Of a stretch of DNA of 64,000 nt, positions 25,671 through 34,268 are shown piece by piece. The notes beneath the pieces were generated by a model that had not been told where the DNA came from, ran no database searches, and saw only the letters and a program-made list of their open reading frames with translations. A program made the translations under genes and the position numbers. Every line of letters starts with the position of its first letter. Within the stretch, counting starts at the first letter, position 1. Source of the DNA: a bacterium (lineage in GTDB: Bacteria; Auribacterota; UBA6266); assembly GCA_023228325.1 (NCBI GenBank), contig JALOBK010000001.1, positions 1,341,549 to 1,405,548 on the forward strand, written 5' to 3'.

Positions 25671-26616
25671 AATCCTCAATTTTATTTGTATTTTTATCAT
25701 CGGGATAACCTGCCTTGTTTTTCCCGCTGATGTTCCCGCTTTTGTTTTCGATAAAATAATAGCGATAATTAATGATGATGTCATTACATCGAGCGATATA
25801 AACAGGTTGATAAAACCCCTGTATGAACAGTATAAGAATATATATTCCGGCGAGGAATTGAATAAAAAACTGCTGTCTGCCCAGAAGGAAGCGCTTGATA
25901 TAATGATAGACAACAAACTTCTGTATCAGGAAGCCGTCAAATACAAGGTTGAAATTGACAAAGAAGAAATAGACAGGAAAATAAACGAAGTCAAAGCCCG
26001 TTTCGGCTCCGAAGATGAATTTATCCAGGCGCTTGAAAGTGACGGGATAACAGTTGAAAAATACCGCCAGGAAATAAAAGAACAGATGATGATAATGAGA
26101 TTGGTAGGGTATTTTGTCACTTCCAGGGTAGTTGTTGCCCCTATCGATGTGGAAAAGTACTATAACGAGCACAAAGAAGATTTTTTTGTAAAAGAGATGG
26201 TGAAGTTTGATTTAATCACAGTCAAGGATTCAGAAGAAAACCCGGCTTTGGATAAGGCAAATAAAATATTCTCGCTCCTGGAAAGCGATGCCGCCCTTTC
26301 AGAAATAAAAGGTAACTTTAAAGACGATGATTTTGTAAGCGTTAAGGAAGACATGGGTTTTTACGGCAGAGACCAGCTGCTGAAAGAGATAGAAGAAAAC
26401 GCCTTCTCTCTTCAGATAGGCGAGTTTAGCAGGCCTTTTGTTATTGAAAATGAGTTTTATGTGGTGATACTCACAGACAGGATTACCGAAGGCACGGCTT
26501 CTTTAAGTGATGTTTTCCAGTCTATAGAAAACAAGTTGACATACGATAAAGTCAGGGATAAAAAGGCGGAGTTTATCAAGGAACTGAGAGAGAAAGCCTA
26601 TATTTGTTACAAATAA
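25657..26616 (+). CDS. SurA-like periplasmic chaperone
   Basis: 319 residues with a hydrophobic signal segment (FICIFIIGITCLVFPADVPA), then the SurA N-terminal pattern (VFDKIIAIINDDVITSSDIN, IMIDNKLLYQEAVKY, FIQALESDGITVEKYRQEI). A degenerate rotamase-like C-terminal part (about 170-290: FYGRDQLLKEIEENAFSLQI, EFYVVILTDRI) follows. The parvulin active-site residues look poorly conserved, so it may be a pure chaperone. Position directly before pdxA and rsmA matches the enterobacterial surA-pdxA-rsmA order, supporting SurA identity. Confidence 0.87.
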   Translation: MTSSRILNFICIFIIGITCLVFPADVPAFVFDKIIAIINDDVITSSDINRLIKPLYEQYKNIYSGEELNKKLLSAQKEALDIMIDNKLLYQEAVKYKVEIDKEEIDRKINEVKARFGSEDEFIQALESDGITVEKYRQEIKEQMMIMRLVGYFVTSRVVVAPIDVEKYYNEHKEDFFVKEMVKFDLITVKDSEENPALDKANKIFSLLESDAALSEIKGNFKDDDFVSVKEDMGFYGRDQLLKEIEENAFSLQIGEFSRPFVIENEFYVVILTDRITEGTASLSDVFQSIENKLTYDKVRDKKAEFIKELREKAYICYK

Positions 26617-26634
26617 CCCCTTTAAGAGATTATA

Positions 26635-27618
26635 ATGTCTAAAAAACCTGTTGTTGTTTTTACAATGGGAGACCCTTCAGGGATCGGACCTGAGATCTGT
26701 GTTAAAGCGGCATTATCGAAAAAAGTCCTTTCAGTATGCAGCCCTGTGATTTTCGGAGACCCCCTGGTTATTGAAGAAGCGGGTATCTTAATCGGAAAAA
26801 AGATACATATTATATCCGGAAAACTGGATTCAGCAGAATTAGGGAAAAAGATATGCGTGATGCCTGCTGTAAAACATAAGGGGAAACTTGAACCGGGCAT
26901 TATTTCCGCTTTATCCGGAATTTCCGCCATGAAATGCATAGATGTTGCGCTGCGGTATGCTTTGGAAGGAAAAATTTCGGGGATTGTCACCGCGCCGATA
27001 AACAAGGAGTCGATTAAAAAGGCCGGGTATGATTTTCCCGGCCATACAGAATATCTTGCCGACAAGACAAAGACTAAAGACTTTGCCATGATGCTTATCG
27101 GGGGAAATATAAGGACGGCCCTTGTCACGACCCATTTACCTTTAAGAAAAGTCGCCGGCCGACTGACAGTTTCCGGTATTTACAGAAAAATACTGGTCTT
27201 AAATGACGGGATGTTAAAACTGGGGTTTAAGAAACCCAGAATCGCCGTCTGCGCCCTGAATCCTCACGCCGGGGAACACGGCAGGTTCGGCTCAGAAGAA
27301 CAGAAAATCATAAAACCTGCCATCATTAAGGCCGCAAGAAAAAAGATAGATTGTTCGGGCCCTTTTCCGGCTGACACGGTTTTTTATTTCGCGAACAAGA
27401 AGAAATATGACGCAGTTTTGGCTATGTATCATGACCAGGGCCTTATCCCGGTTAAAATGCTTGGTTTTGACGACGGGGTCAATATAACTCTGGGCCTGCC
27501 GTTCATACGGACTTCACCCGACCATGGGACAGCGTTTGATATCGCATGGAAAAACAAGGCGTCTTCAAAAAGCATGGAAACCGCCGCGATTCTCGCTGCG
27601 AAACTCGCAAAAAAATAA
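26635..27618 (+). CDS. pdxA: 4-hydroxythreonine-4-phosphate dehydrogenase
   Basis: PdxA oxidises 4-phosphohydroxy-L-threonine in the DXP-dependent route to pyridoxal 5'-phosphate. The 327-residue protein opens with VVFTMGDPSGIGPEICVKAA, has TAPINKESIKKAGYDFPGHTE (quoted in part, metal-binding His in FPGHTEYLAD), ALVTTHLPL, CALNPHAGEHGRFG, YHDQGLIPVKML and the closing RTSPDHGTAFDIA. The three metal-binding histidines are present and length is normal. The product is the cofactor of the aminotransferase encoded upstream. It is followed by repeat copy 2 and rsmA. Confidence 0.96.
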   Translation: MSKKPVVVFTMGDPSGIGPEICVKAALSKKVLSVCSPVIFGDPLVIEEAGILIGKKIHIISGKLDSAELGKKICVMPAVKHKGKLEPGIISALSGISAMKCIDVALRYALEGKISGIVTAPINKESIKKAGYDFPGHTEYLADKTKTKDFAMMLIGGNIRTALVTTHLPLRKVAGRLTVSGIYRKILVLNDGMLKLGFKKPRIAVCALNPHAGEHGRFGSEEQKIIKPAIIKAARKKIDCSGPFPADTVFYFANKKKYDAVLAMYHDQGLIPVKMLGFDDGVNITLGLPFIRTSPDHGTAFDIAWKNKASSKSMETAAILAAKLAKK

Positions 27619-27655
27619 GTTAATTGCTAAGAAAAAATGAAAAAAGAAAAATTGA

Positions 27656-27749
27656 AACCACAGATAACTCAGATAATCACAGATAAATATTCTTTAGCAA
27701 AAAATAATGCTTTAGTAATTTATATATTTTTGTTTTTATATCTGTGGTT
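27656..27749. repeat. Palindromic ACAGAT repeat, copy 2 (pdxA-rsmA gap)
   Basis: A 94-bp member of the family. The left arm AACCACAGATAACTCAGATA then ATCACAGATAAA is complete. The right arm is shortened to ATATCTGTGGTT, with only one of the three CTGT units left. It ends about 28 bp before the rsmA start, so it forms most of that gene's leader. Confidence 0.82.
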
Positions 27750-27776
27750 AGAAATACTTTAACTACTGACATACAA

Positions 27777-28601
27777 ATGAATGTTTCTGAAATAAAAAAA
27801 GTTCTCGAAGAGCGTGGAATAGCCCCGTTAAAAAGGTTCGGCCAGCATTTTCTGATAGATGCTAATGTTGCGGGAAAAATAGTCAATTCCATGGAGTTGA
27901 CTGCTGCGGACAAAGTTCTGGAGATTGGCGGCGGTCTGGGCGCCCTGACTTCCGTTATTTTGAATAAAGGCTGCAGCCTTGAAGTCTGTGAAATTGACAG
28001 GAAAATTTCTGACATTCTTGAGGCTCGGTTTTCATCCGATAAAAACTTTAGCCTTATAAGGGGAAACTTCCTCGATTATAAGTTCCGTATTCGCGGCAAA
28101 AAAAAATATAAGATAATTTCTAATTTGCCCTATTATCTCACTTCATCTATAATATTCACTTTAATTGAAGCAAGGGGGTGTATTTCCGAAGCCGTGCTTG
28201 TTATGCAGAAAGAGATGGCGGAGCGGATTACCGCAAAACCCGCTACACCCGAATACGGGGCCATTACGGTTAAAGTAAATTTATTTTGTTCGGTCAGGAA
28301 ATTGTTTGATATAAGCAGAAACGTATTTTACCCCAGGCCTGAAGTTGAGTCCGCCGCTGTTAAATTTGTTTTTCCGGAAAAGCCTAATTATTATGTGGAA
28401 GATATGGCTCTTTTCGACTTGATGCTTAAAAAGGGTTTTTCGCAGAGAAGAAAACAGTTCAGAAAAATACTGGCTGATGTCGGCAGGGAGACTGACCCTG
28501 TAGGCATATTAAGCGGTATAGGGCTTGACCGCACTGCTAGAATAGAAGAACTTGAAACAGGGGATATTGTAAAAATAGCCAATTGTTTGAAGGGAAAATA
28601 A
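27777..28601 (+). CDS. rsmA: 16S rRNA (adenine1518/1519-N6)-dimethyltransferase
   Basis: RsmA (KsgA) dimethylates two adenosines in the 3' terminal hairpin of 16S rRNA, a late step of 30S assembly. From the ATG at 27777 the protein is 274 residues and starts like relatives (SEIKKVLEERGIAPLKRFGQHFLID). The SAM-binding motif VLEIGGGLGALT, the catalytic NLPYYLTSS and the C-terminal KKGFSQRRKQFRKIL are intact. A GTG 33 nt upstream lies within repeat copy 2 and is unlikely to be the start. No strong ribosome binding site is visible. Confidence 0.96.
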   Translation: MNVSEIKKVLEERGIAPLKRFGQHFLIDANVAGKIVNSMELTAADKVLEIGGGLGALTSVILNKGCSLEVCEIDRKISDILEARFSSDKNFSLIRGNFLDYKFRIRGKKKYKIISNLPYYLTSSIIFTLIEARGCISEAVLVMQKEMAERITAKPATPEYGAITVKVNLFCSVRKLFDISRNVFYPRPEVESAAVKFVFPEKPNYYVEDMALFDLMLKKGFSQRRKQFRKILADVGRETDPVGILSGIGLDRTARIEELETGDIVKIANCLKGK

Positions 28602-28607
28602 TTTCGG

Positions 28608-28898
28608 ATGAAAGTTGATAAAAAACTGGTTGAATACCTTGCGAATCTTTCCAGGCTGGAGTTTGACGATACAAAGCTTGATGAAATTACAGGCCAGCTC
28701 AAAGGGATAATAAAATACGTCGAAAAACTTGATACCCTTGATACAAAGGATGTTGAGCCTACCGCGCATATACTTCCTTTGAAGAATGTTTTTAGGGAGG
28801 ATAAGATAATCCCGTCAATTGACAGGGATAAGATTTTCAAAAGCTCTCCCGATTCTGACAACGGCTATTTTATCGTGCCCAAGGTCATTGAGGAATAA
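28608..28898 (+). CDS. gatC: Aspartyl/glutamyl-tRNA amidotransferase subunit C
   Basis: Small stabilising subunit of GatCAB, which amidates misacylated Glu-tRNA(Gln) and/or Asp-tRNA(Asn). 96 residues with the family pattern VEYLANLSRLEFDDTKLDEI, KYVEKLDTLDT, VEPTAHILPLKNVFREDK and a C-terminal YFIVPKVIEE. It begins 6 bp after rsmA and ends 2 bp before gatA. Confidence 0.95.
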   Translation: MKVDKKLVEYLANLSRLEFDDTKLDEITGQLKGIIKYVEKLDTLDTKDVEPTAHILPLKNVFREDKIIPSIDRDKIFKSSPDSDNGYFIVPKVIEE

Positions 28899-28900
28899 CA

Positions 28901-30346
28901 ATGGAAATCTGTGATAAGACAATTCATGAAATTAAGGGTATGCTGGCAAAAAAAGAAATTTTGCCGAGTGAAATCATGAAAAGCGCCCTTTCGCGCATGG
29001 AAAAAACCGGAAAATTCGCGTCTTTTATAAAAACATTTCCCGAAGAAGCCCTGAAATATGCCGAAGAACAGGATTCCGCGCCGCTTAAGGGTATCCTCTC
29101 AGGCATACCCGTCGCGATAAAAGACAATATGTGCATTGAAGGCAAAGAAACTACCTGCGCGTCACATATCCTGCGGGGTTTTGTCGCGCCGTATACCGCG
29201 ACTGTTGTGCAGAGGCTTTTAAATGAAGGCGCGATTGTAATCGGTAAAACCAATATGGACGAGTTTGCCATGGGGTCATCAACGGAAACATCGTTTTTCG
29301 GCAACACATTAAATCCGTGGAATAAAGATATGGTTCCGGGCGGTTCAAGCGGGGGTTCGGCGACATCCGTTTCATTGGGGGAAGCGCTGGGTTCGCTGGG
29401 TTCGGACACAGGCGGTTCTATAAGGCAGCCGGCGTCACTCTGCGGTTTGGTTGGGTTAAAACCCACCTACGGGAGAGTTTCGAGGTACGGATTGGTGGCT
29501 TTTGCTTCTTCTCTGGACCAGATAGGGCCGTTCGCAAAGGATGTTGAAGACGCGGCGATATTATTAAAAGCGATAAGCGGATATGATGCAAAAGATTCAA
29601 CTTCGGTTAATGCGGAAGTGCCCGATTACCCCGAAGAGATAAAAAAGGGAATAAAAGGGCTCAGGATAGGGGTTCCCGGGGAATATTTTTTAGAAGGGAT
29701 TGATGATGAAGTCGGAGTCTGCGTTAGAAAGGCTATAAAAGACCTTGAACACTGCGGGGCCGAGGTGAAAAATATTTCCCTTCCCCGCACAGAGTATGCC
29801 GTGGCAACTTACTATATTATAGCTACGGCCGAGGCGAGTTCGAACCTTGCGCGGTATGACGGGGTCCATTACGGCCTGCGCGAGAAGGCCGGCAATATAA
29901 TCGACCTGTATAAAAAGACCAGGAGCGCGGGTTTCGGAGATGAAGTGAAGAGAAGGATTATACTGGGCACATATGTTTTAAGTTCGGGATATTATGACGC
30001 GTATTACTTAAAAGCCCAAAAGGTGAGGACGCTTATAAAAGAAGATTTCTCAAAAGCTTTTGGTGAAGTTGACGTGATAGTAACCCCCACTTCACCTACG
30101 ACGGCATGGAAAATCGGGGAAAAAACCGATGACCCGCTGAAAATGTATTTGTCCGATATATATACGATTTCCGCCAATCTTGCGGGTATCCCCGCCGTTT
30201 CGCTCAACTGCGGATTTTCCGCAGGCCTGCCTGTCGGGCTGCAGCTTCAGGCGGCGCATTTCAATGAGGCTGTGCTGCTGAGGACGGCTTATGCTTTCGA
30301 ACAGATGAACGATTATCATAAAAAAAGAGCATTTTCCGAAAAGTAG
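28901..30346 (+). CDS. gatA: Aspartyl/glutamyl-tRNA amidotransferase subunit A
   Basis: The amidase subunit that releases ammonia from glutamine or asparagine. 481 residues of the amidase-signature family: GIPVAIKDNMCIEG with the catalytic lysine (about 74), the GGSSGGSATSVSLG signature (about 147-160), GSDTGGSIRQPASLCG carrying the cis-serine and nucleophilic serine, and GLKPTYGRVSRYGLVAF. The C-terminal part AGIPAVSLNCGFSAGLPVGLQ is typical. A 188-bp gap holding a palindrome separates it from gatB, unlike the usual tight spacing. Confidence 0.97.
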   Translation: MEICDKTIHEIKGMLAKKEILPSEIMKSALSRMEKTGKFASFIKTFPEEALKYAEEQDSAPLKGILSGIPVAIKDNMCIEGKETTCASHILRGFVAPYTATVVQRLLNEGAIVIGKTNMDEFAMGSSTETSFFGNTLNPWNKDMVPGGSSGGSATSVSLGEALGSLGSDTGGSIRQPASLCGLVGLKPTYGRVSRYGLVAFASSLDQIGPFAKDVEDAAILLKAISGYDAKDSTSVNAEVPDYPEEIKKGIKGLRIGVPGEYFLEGIDDEVGVCVRKAIKDLEHCGAEVKNISLPRTEYAVATYYIIATAEASSNLARYDGVHYGLREKAGNIIDLYKKTRSAGFGDEVKRRIILGTYVLSSGYYDAYYLKAQKVRTLIKEDFSKAFGEVDVIVTPTSPTTAWKIGEKTDDPLKMYLSDIYTISANLAGIPAVSLNCGFSAGLPVGLQLQAAHFNEAVLLRTAYAFEQMNDYHKKRAFSEK

Positions 30347-30363
30347 AAGTATAAAGTGGCAAG

Positions 30364-30475
30364 GAGTTAAGTAAGTATTTTGAACGGATTCGGGAGCTGA
30401 ATTTTTCTCTCAGCGACTGCCTCGGAATCCCGCCGCAGGCGGGATGAGAATGAGTGAAAAATATTTACTTAACTC
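30364..30475. repeat. Palindromic element between gatA and gatB
   Basis: A 112-bp inverted repeat: left arm GAGTTAAGTAAGTATTTT (30364-30381) and right arm AAAATATTTACTTAACTC (30458-30475) pair in 17 of 18 positions. Inside is a strong hairpin ATCCCGCC GCA GGCGGGAT (30427-30445), and weaker pairing between GGATTC and GAATCC. It has the form of a MITE or REP-like element. No second copy was seen in the window. Confidence 0.75.
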
Positions 30476-30534
30476 AGTTTTTGAAGCAAGTGATTTATCC
30501 ATGCAATAAGCGTTAACTGTTACAAAGGTGTTTT

Positions 30535-31965
30535 ATGGAATATGAGATTGTAATAGGGCTGGAAGTCCATGTGCAGCTGAATACTCTCTCAAAGATGTTT
30601 TGCGGGTGTTCAACTAAATTCGGCGCCGAACCGAACACACAGACATGCCCTGTATGTTTAGGGCTGCCCGGCGTCCTGCCTGTGATGAATGAGGAAGCGA
30701 TAAGGCTTACCGTAAAAACAGGCCTGGCTTTCGGGTGTAAAGTTTCTAATTTTTGCAAATTCGACAGGAAAAATTATTATTATCCGGACCTGCCCAAGAA
30801 TTACCAGATATCCCAGTATGATAAGCCGTTGAATGTGGGCGGAAGCGTTCCCATAAGAATCAAAGGTGAAAAAAAAGCGATAAAACTTACCAGAATACAC
30901 CTTGAGGAAGATGCGGGAAAACTGGTGCATAATATTTGCGGCGGCAGCGGCGTAGACCTGAACAGGACAGGATTGCCTCTTATGGAAATCGTGAGCGAAC
31001 CGGATATCCAATCGCCCGATGAAGCATACGCTTATCTCGTTTCACTTAAGCAGGGGTTAAAATATCTCGGGGTTTCCGACTGCAATATGGAAGAGGGCAG
31101 CCTGAGATGCGACGCGAATATATCTATAAGGCCTAAAGGAGTGTTGCAATTAGGCACAAAAACCGAAATAAAGAATCTTAATTCATTTGCCAATGTTAAA
31201 AAGTCGCTGGAATATGAAGCAAAAAGACAGGAAAAGGCGCTTGGCGGCGGAGAAAGGATAATTCAGGAAACACGGCTGTGGGACGCCGTTAATAATAAGA
31301 CAGTATCCATGAGAAGCAAAGAGGAAGCGCATGACTACCGGTATTTCCCCGAGCCGGACCTGGTTCCTGTTGTTTTGGATGATGAATATTTCCGGAAAGT
31401 TGCCGGGGAAATACCCGAGATGCCCGACATTAGATATGAAAGGTTTATTGCGGAATATAAACTCTCCGAATATGACGCCGGAGTTATGACAAGTGACAGG
31501 GATCTGGCGGATTTTTTTGAAGAAACATCAAAGCAGGGAGTTGACCCCAAAAAAGTCGCCAATTGGATTATGGGGGATTTTCTTAAGGAAATCAATACCG
31601 CAAAAGTCGGGATATGCGATGTTAAGGTAAAATCGCCGGATCTTGCCTCGCTGATAAAACTTATTGATGAGGGGACTATAAGCGGAAAAATCGCAAAAGA
31701 TGTTTTTGCCGAGATGTTTGTATCAGGGAAAAAACCCGAAACCGTTATAAGGGAAAAAGGGTTAATCCAGATTTCCGATGAAAAATCAATTGAGGGGGTT
31801 ATAGAAAGTGTATTGAAAAGCAATTCCAAGGTTGTGGATGATTATAAAAGCGGGAAAAAATCCGCGGCCGGTTTTATGGTAGGCCTTATAATGAAAGCAA
31901 GCAAGGGTAAAGCGAACCCGAAACTTGTAAATGAACTTTTGAAAAAAAAATTATCTGGACTATAA
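30535..31965 (+). CDS. gatB: Aspartyl/glutamyl-tRNA amidotransferase subunit B
   Basis: The tRNA-binding and kinase-like subunit of GatCAB. 476 residues: start YEIVIGLEVHVQL, the zinc-site cysteines in FCGCST and CPVCLGLPGVLPV, FDRKNYYYPDLPKNYQISQY, the signature LMEIVSEPDI, YCN-like CNMEEGSLRCDANIS, and the C-terminal YqeY/tail domain GFMVGLIMKASKGKANPKLV. All are intact. AAAGGTG precedes the ATG at proper spacing, downstream of the intervening palindrome. Confidence 0.97.
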   Translation: MEYEIVIGLEVHVQLNTLSKMFCGCSTKFGAEPNTQTCPVCLGLPGVLPVMNEEAIRLTVKTGLAFGCKVSNFCKFDRKNYYYPDLPKNYQISQYDKPLNVGGSVPIRIKGEKKAIKLTRIHLEEDAGKLVHNICGGSGVDLNRTGLPLMEIVSEPDIQSPDEAYAYLVSLKQGLKYLGVSDCNMEEGSLRCDANISIRPKGVLQLGTKTEIKNLNSFANVKKSLEYEAKRQEKALGGGERIIQETRLWDAVNNKTVSMRSKEEAHDYRYFPEPDLVPVVLDDEYFRKVAGEIPEMPDIRYERFIAEYKLSEYDAGVMTSDRDLADFFEETSKQGVDPKKVANWIMGDFLKEINTAKVGICDVKVKSPDLASLIKLIDEGTISGKIAKDVFAEMFVSGKKPETVIREKGLIQISDEKSIEGVIESVLKSNSKVVDDYKSGKKSAAGFMVGLIMKASKGKANPKLVNELLKKKLSGL

Positions 31966-31987
31966 TAGAAAAAGCGCAAAGAATTAG

Positions 31988-32100
31988 AACCACAGATAAC
32001 TCAGATAGTCACAGATAAAGAGAATTAAGCACAGAAGAAATTTTGATAATTATAACTTTTTTGTATTTTTAATCTGTGTAGATCTGTGTCATCTGTGGTT
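31988..32100. repeat. Palindromic ACAGAT repeat, copy 3 (gatB-accD gap)
   Basis: A 113-bp copy. The left arm AACCACAGATAACTCAGATA continues GTCACAGATAAA and nearly matches copy 2. The right arm holds three CTGT units (AATCTGTG, AGATCTGTG, CATCTGTGGTT). It ends 35 bp before accD. Confidence 0.85.
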
Positions 32101-32135
32101 AGTATAAATAATTAACTAAAGCCAAAGGATTATCA

Positions 32136-32975
32136 ATGGCTCTATTCGGAAGAAAGAAAAGTTCGGCGGCTCAGGCGAAAAAGTCCAATATACCGGACGG
32201 CCTCTGGATAAAGTGCAAGGGCTGTAATGATACCCTTTACACCAAAAAACTGGATGAAAACCACAGGGTCTGTCCTAAATGCGCGTTCCATTATCCGCTC
32301 AGGGCTGCGGACAGAATCAGAATAATCGTGGATAAAGGGACATTCGAGGAGACAGATGCCGAACTGAGAAGTATAGATTCGCTTGATTTTTTTGATTCAA
32401 AAAAATATGAACACAGGATAACACAGGCGGAAGAAAAGACAAAAATGAACGAAGCTGTCGTGACAGGCACCGCCCGGATTGAAAAAATAAAAGTTGCCAT
32501 AGGCGTCATGGATTTTAGTTTTATGGGGGGCAGCATGGGTTCTGTCGTTGGGGAAAAGATAACAAGGATTATTGAATTGGCGACAGATGAGAATCTTCCC
32601 GTTATTATTTTTTCGACATCCGGGGGGGCGAGGATGCAGGAGTCAACCCTTAGCCTTATGCAAATGGCTAAAACGAGCGCTGCTCTTGCGCGGCTTGCCG
32701 AAAAGGGGCTGTTCTATATTTCCGTCATGACTGATCCCACAACCGGAGGGACAACAGCGAGTTTTGCGTCGCTTGGCGATATTATCATAGCGGAACCGGG
32801 AGCTTTGATAGGGTTTGCCGGCCCGAGAGTGATAAAGCAGACCATCCAGCAGGAATTGCCGTCCGGTTTCCAGAGGTCCGAATTTCTGCTTGAGCACGGG
32901 CTTATAGATATGATCGTAAAGAGAGAAGATCTCAGGAAAACAATAGCTTCTATTTTAAAGTTTACCCTTAAATGA
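32136..32975 (+). CDS. accD: Acetyl-CoA carboxylase carboxyltransferase subunit beta
   Basis: AccD with AccA transfers carboxyl from biotin to acetyl-CoA, the first step of fatty-acid synthesis. 279 residues: an N-terminal zinc ribbon with four cysteines (CKGC at about residue 28 and CPKC at about 47), then the crotonase-like carboxyltransferase core VGEKITRIIELA, IIFSTSGGARMQESTLSLMQ, SVMTDPTTGGTTASFA, EPGALIGFAGPRVI. Its partner accA is not in the window. The start of folC overlaps its stop (ATGA), the accD-folC order found in many bacteria. Confidence 0.97.
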   Translation: MALFGRKKSSAAQAKKSNIPDGLWIKCKGCNDTLYTKKLDENHRVCPKCAFHYPLRAADRIRIIVDKGTFEETDAELRSIDSLDFFDSKKYEHRITQAEEKTKMNEAVVTGTARIEKIKVAIGVMDFSFMGGSMGSVVGEKITRIIELATDENLPVIIFSTSGGARMQESTLSLMQMAKTSAALARLAEKGLFYISVMTDPTTGGTTASFASLGDIIIAEPGALIGFAGPRVIKQTIQQELPSGFQRSEFLLEHGLIDMIVKREDLRKTIASILKFTLK

Positions 32976-34267
32976 CCTACCAACAATTTCTTTCTGAAAT
33001 ATCAACATACCGGAAGTTCGGTATAAGGTTAGGGCTGGAAAATATCCGGCGCCTGATGGAAGCGCTCGGTTCCCCGCAAAAAACCCTGAAAATTATACAT
33101 GTAACCGGCACCAACGGCAAAGGTTCGGTTTCCAATTTCCTGATGACAATATTAAGCGCTTACGGGTTTAAGACAGGGCTGTTCACTTCGCCTCACCTGT
33201 GCTCGGTGGCCGAAAGGTTTATAATAAACGGCAGTCCTGTATCCCGCGAAAAAATCTCGGATGTTTACCGTCTGGTTAAAAAAGCGTGCGAAAAAATCGG
33301 TAAAAACCGCAATTTCAGCCCGACTTATTTTGAGATTATGACGGCAATGGCTATGGCGTATTTTAACCTTGAGAAAACGGATTACGTTGTTCTTGAGACG
33401 GGCCTGGGCGGCAGGCTGGATGCCACAAATATTTTTCCCGACATATTATGCGTAATCACTACGGTTGCGAAAGACCATACGGAACATCTCGGTGATTCCA
33501 TTGCCGGTATCGCGTATGAAAAAGCGGCCATAATCAAACGGGGAAGCAAAGTTGTGATAGGTAATGTCCCGTCCGCGGCGCTAAAAGTTATAGAAAGAAC
33601 GTGCAAGAAATTAAAGGTTTCCCCCAAAATTCTAGGCAGGGATTTTAAAGTGGATTTAAAAGAAACCGGGCTCAAAGGTTCAAAATTTGATTTTAATACG
33701 GGTAATTTAAAAATAAAAAATCTGGAACTGAGAAAGGCCATAGGCGCAAACCAGGTTGAAAACGCGTCCGTTGCCATTATGGGTATTAAAGAAATACTTC
33801 CCGTAGAGGAAAAATGTATCAAAAGCGTAAAAAAAGCATTCTGGCCCGGCAGGTTTGAGATTTTGCGCAGGAAGAACGGCACAATTGTGATTGATTGCGC
33901 CCATAATCCCCATGGAATGCGGACATTCAGGCGGAATATGGAGCTTTTCGGCAAAAAAACGAAATTTGACCTGGTATTCGGTGTTTTGAAAGATAAAGAT
34001 TACAGGAAAATGATAAAAGAAATCCCTTTTGAGCGTTTTAATTCCGTTACTGCGGTTGTTCCTCCCGTTCCCGACAGGGCGCTGAATGCCGGGATTCTCG
34101 CCGGAGCATTAAGGAAAGAGAGCGGAGGCGTTTCCGTAAGGGAAGGGGAATCTTTGGAAAAAGTGATAAAGTATCATTTGAGCAGAAAAACAAATATTGC
34201 TGTCGCGGGGTCGCTTTTTTTAGCGGGGGAAACAAGGAAAATACTTAAATTATGCATGGGAGAATGA
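32972..34267 (+). CDS. folC: Folylpolyglutamate synthase / dihydrofolate synthase
   Basis: Adds glutamate to dihydropteroate and folates. 431 residues of the Mur-ligase superfamily. The ATP loop VTGTNGKGSVSNFL sits near residue 46, and TGLFTSPHL follows. LETGLGGRLDATNIF binds magnesium, then come TTVAKDHTEHLGDS and the C-terminal ligase domain with DCAHNPHGMRTF. Coupled to accD by a 4-bp overlap. It ends the long co-directional run; the convergent Ppx gene ends 1 bp later. Confidence 0.95.
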   Translation: MTYQQFLSEISTYRKFGIRLGLENIRRLMEALGSPQKTLKIIHVTGTNGKGSVSNFLMTILSAYGFKTGLFTSPHLCSVAERFIINGSPVSREKISDVYRLVKKACEKIGKNRNFSPTYFEIMTAMAMAYFNLEKTDYVVLETGLGGRLDATNIFPDILCVITTVAKDHTEHLGDSIAGIAYEKAAIIKRGSKVVIGNVPSAALKVIERTCKKLKVSPKILGRDFKVDLKETGLKGSKFDFNTGNLKIKNLELRKAIGANQVENASVAIMGIKEILPVEEKCIKSVKKAFWPGRFEILRRKNGTIVIDCAHNPHGMRTFRRNMELFGKKTKFDLVFGVLKDKDYRKMIKEIPFERFNSVTAVVPPVPDRALNAGILAGALRKESGGVSVREGESLEKVIKYHLSRKTNIAVAGSLFLAGETRKILKLCMGE

Positions 34268-34268
34268 T

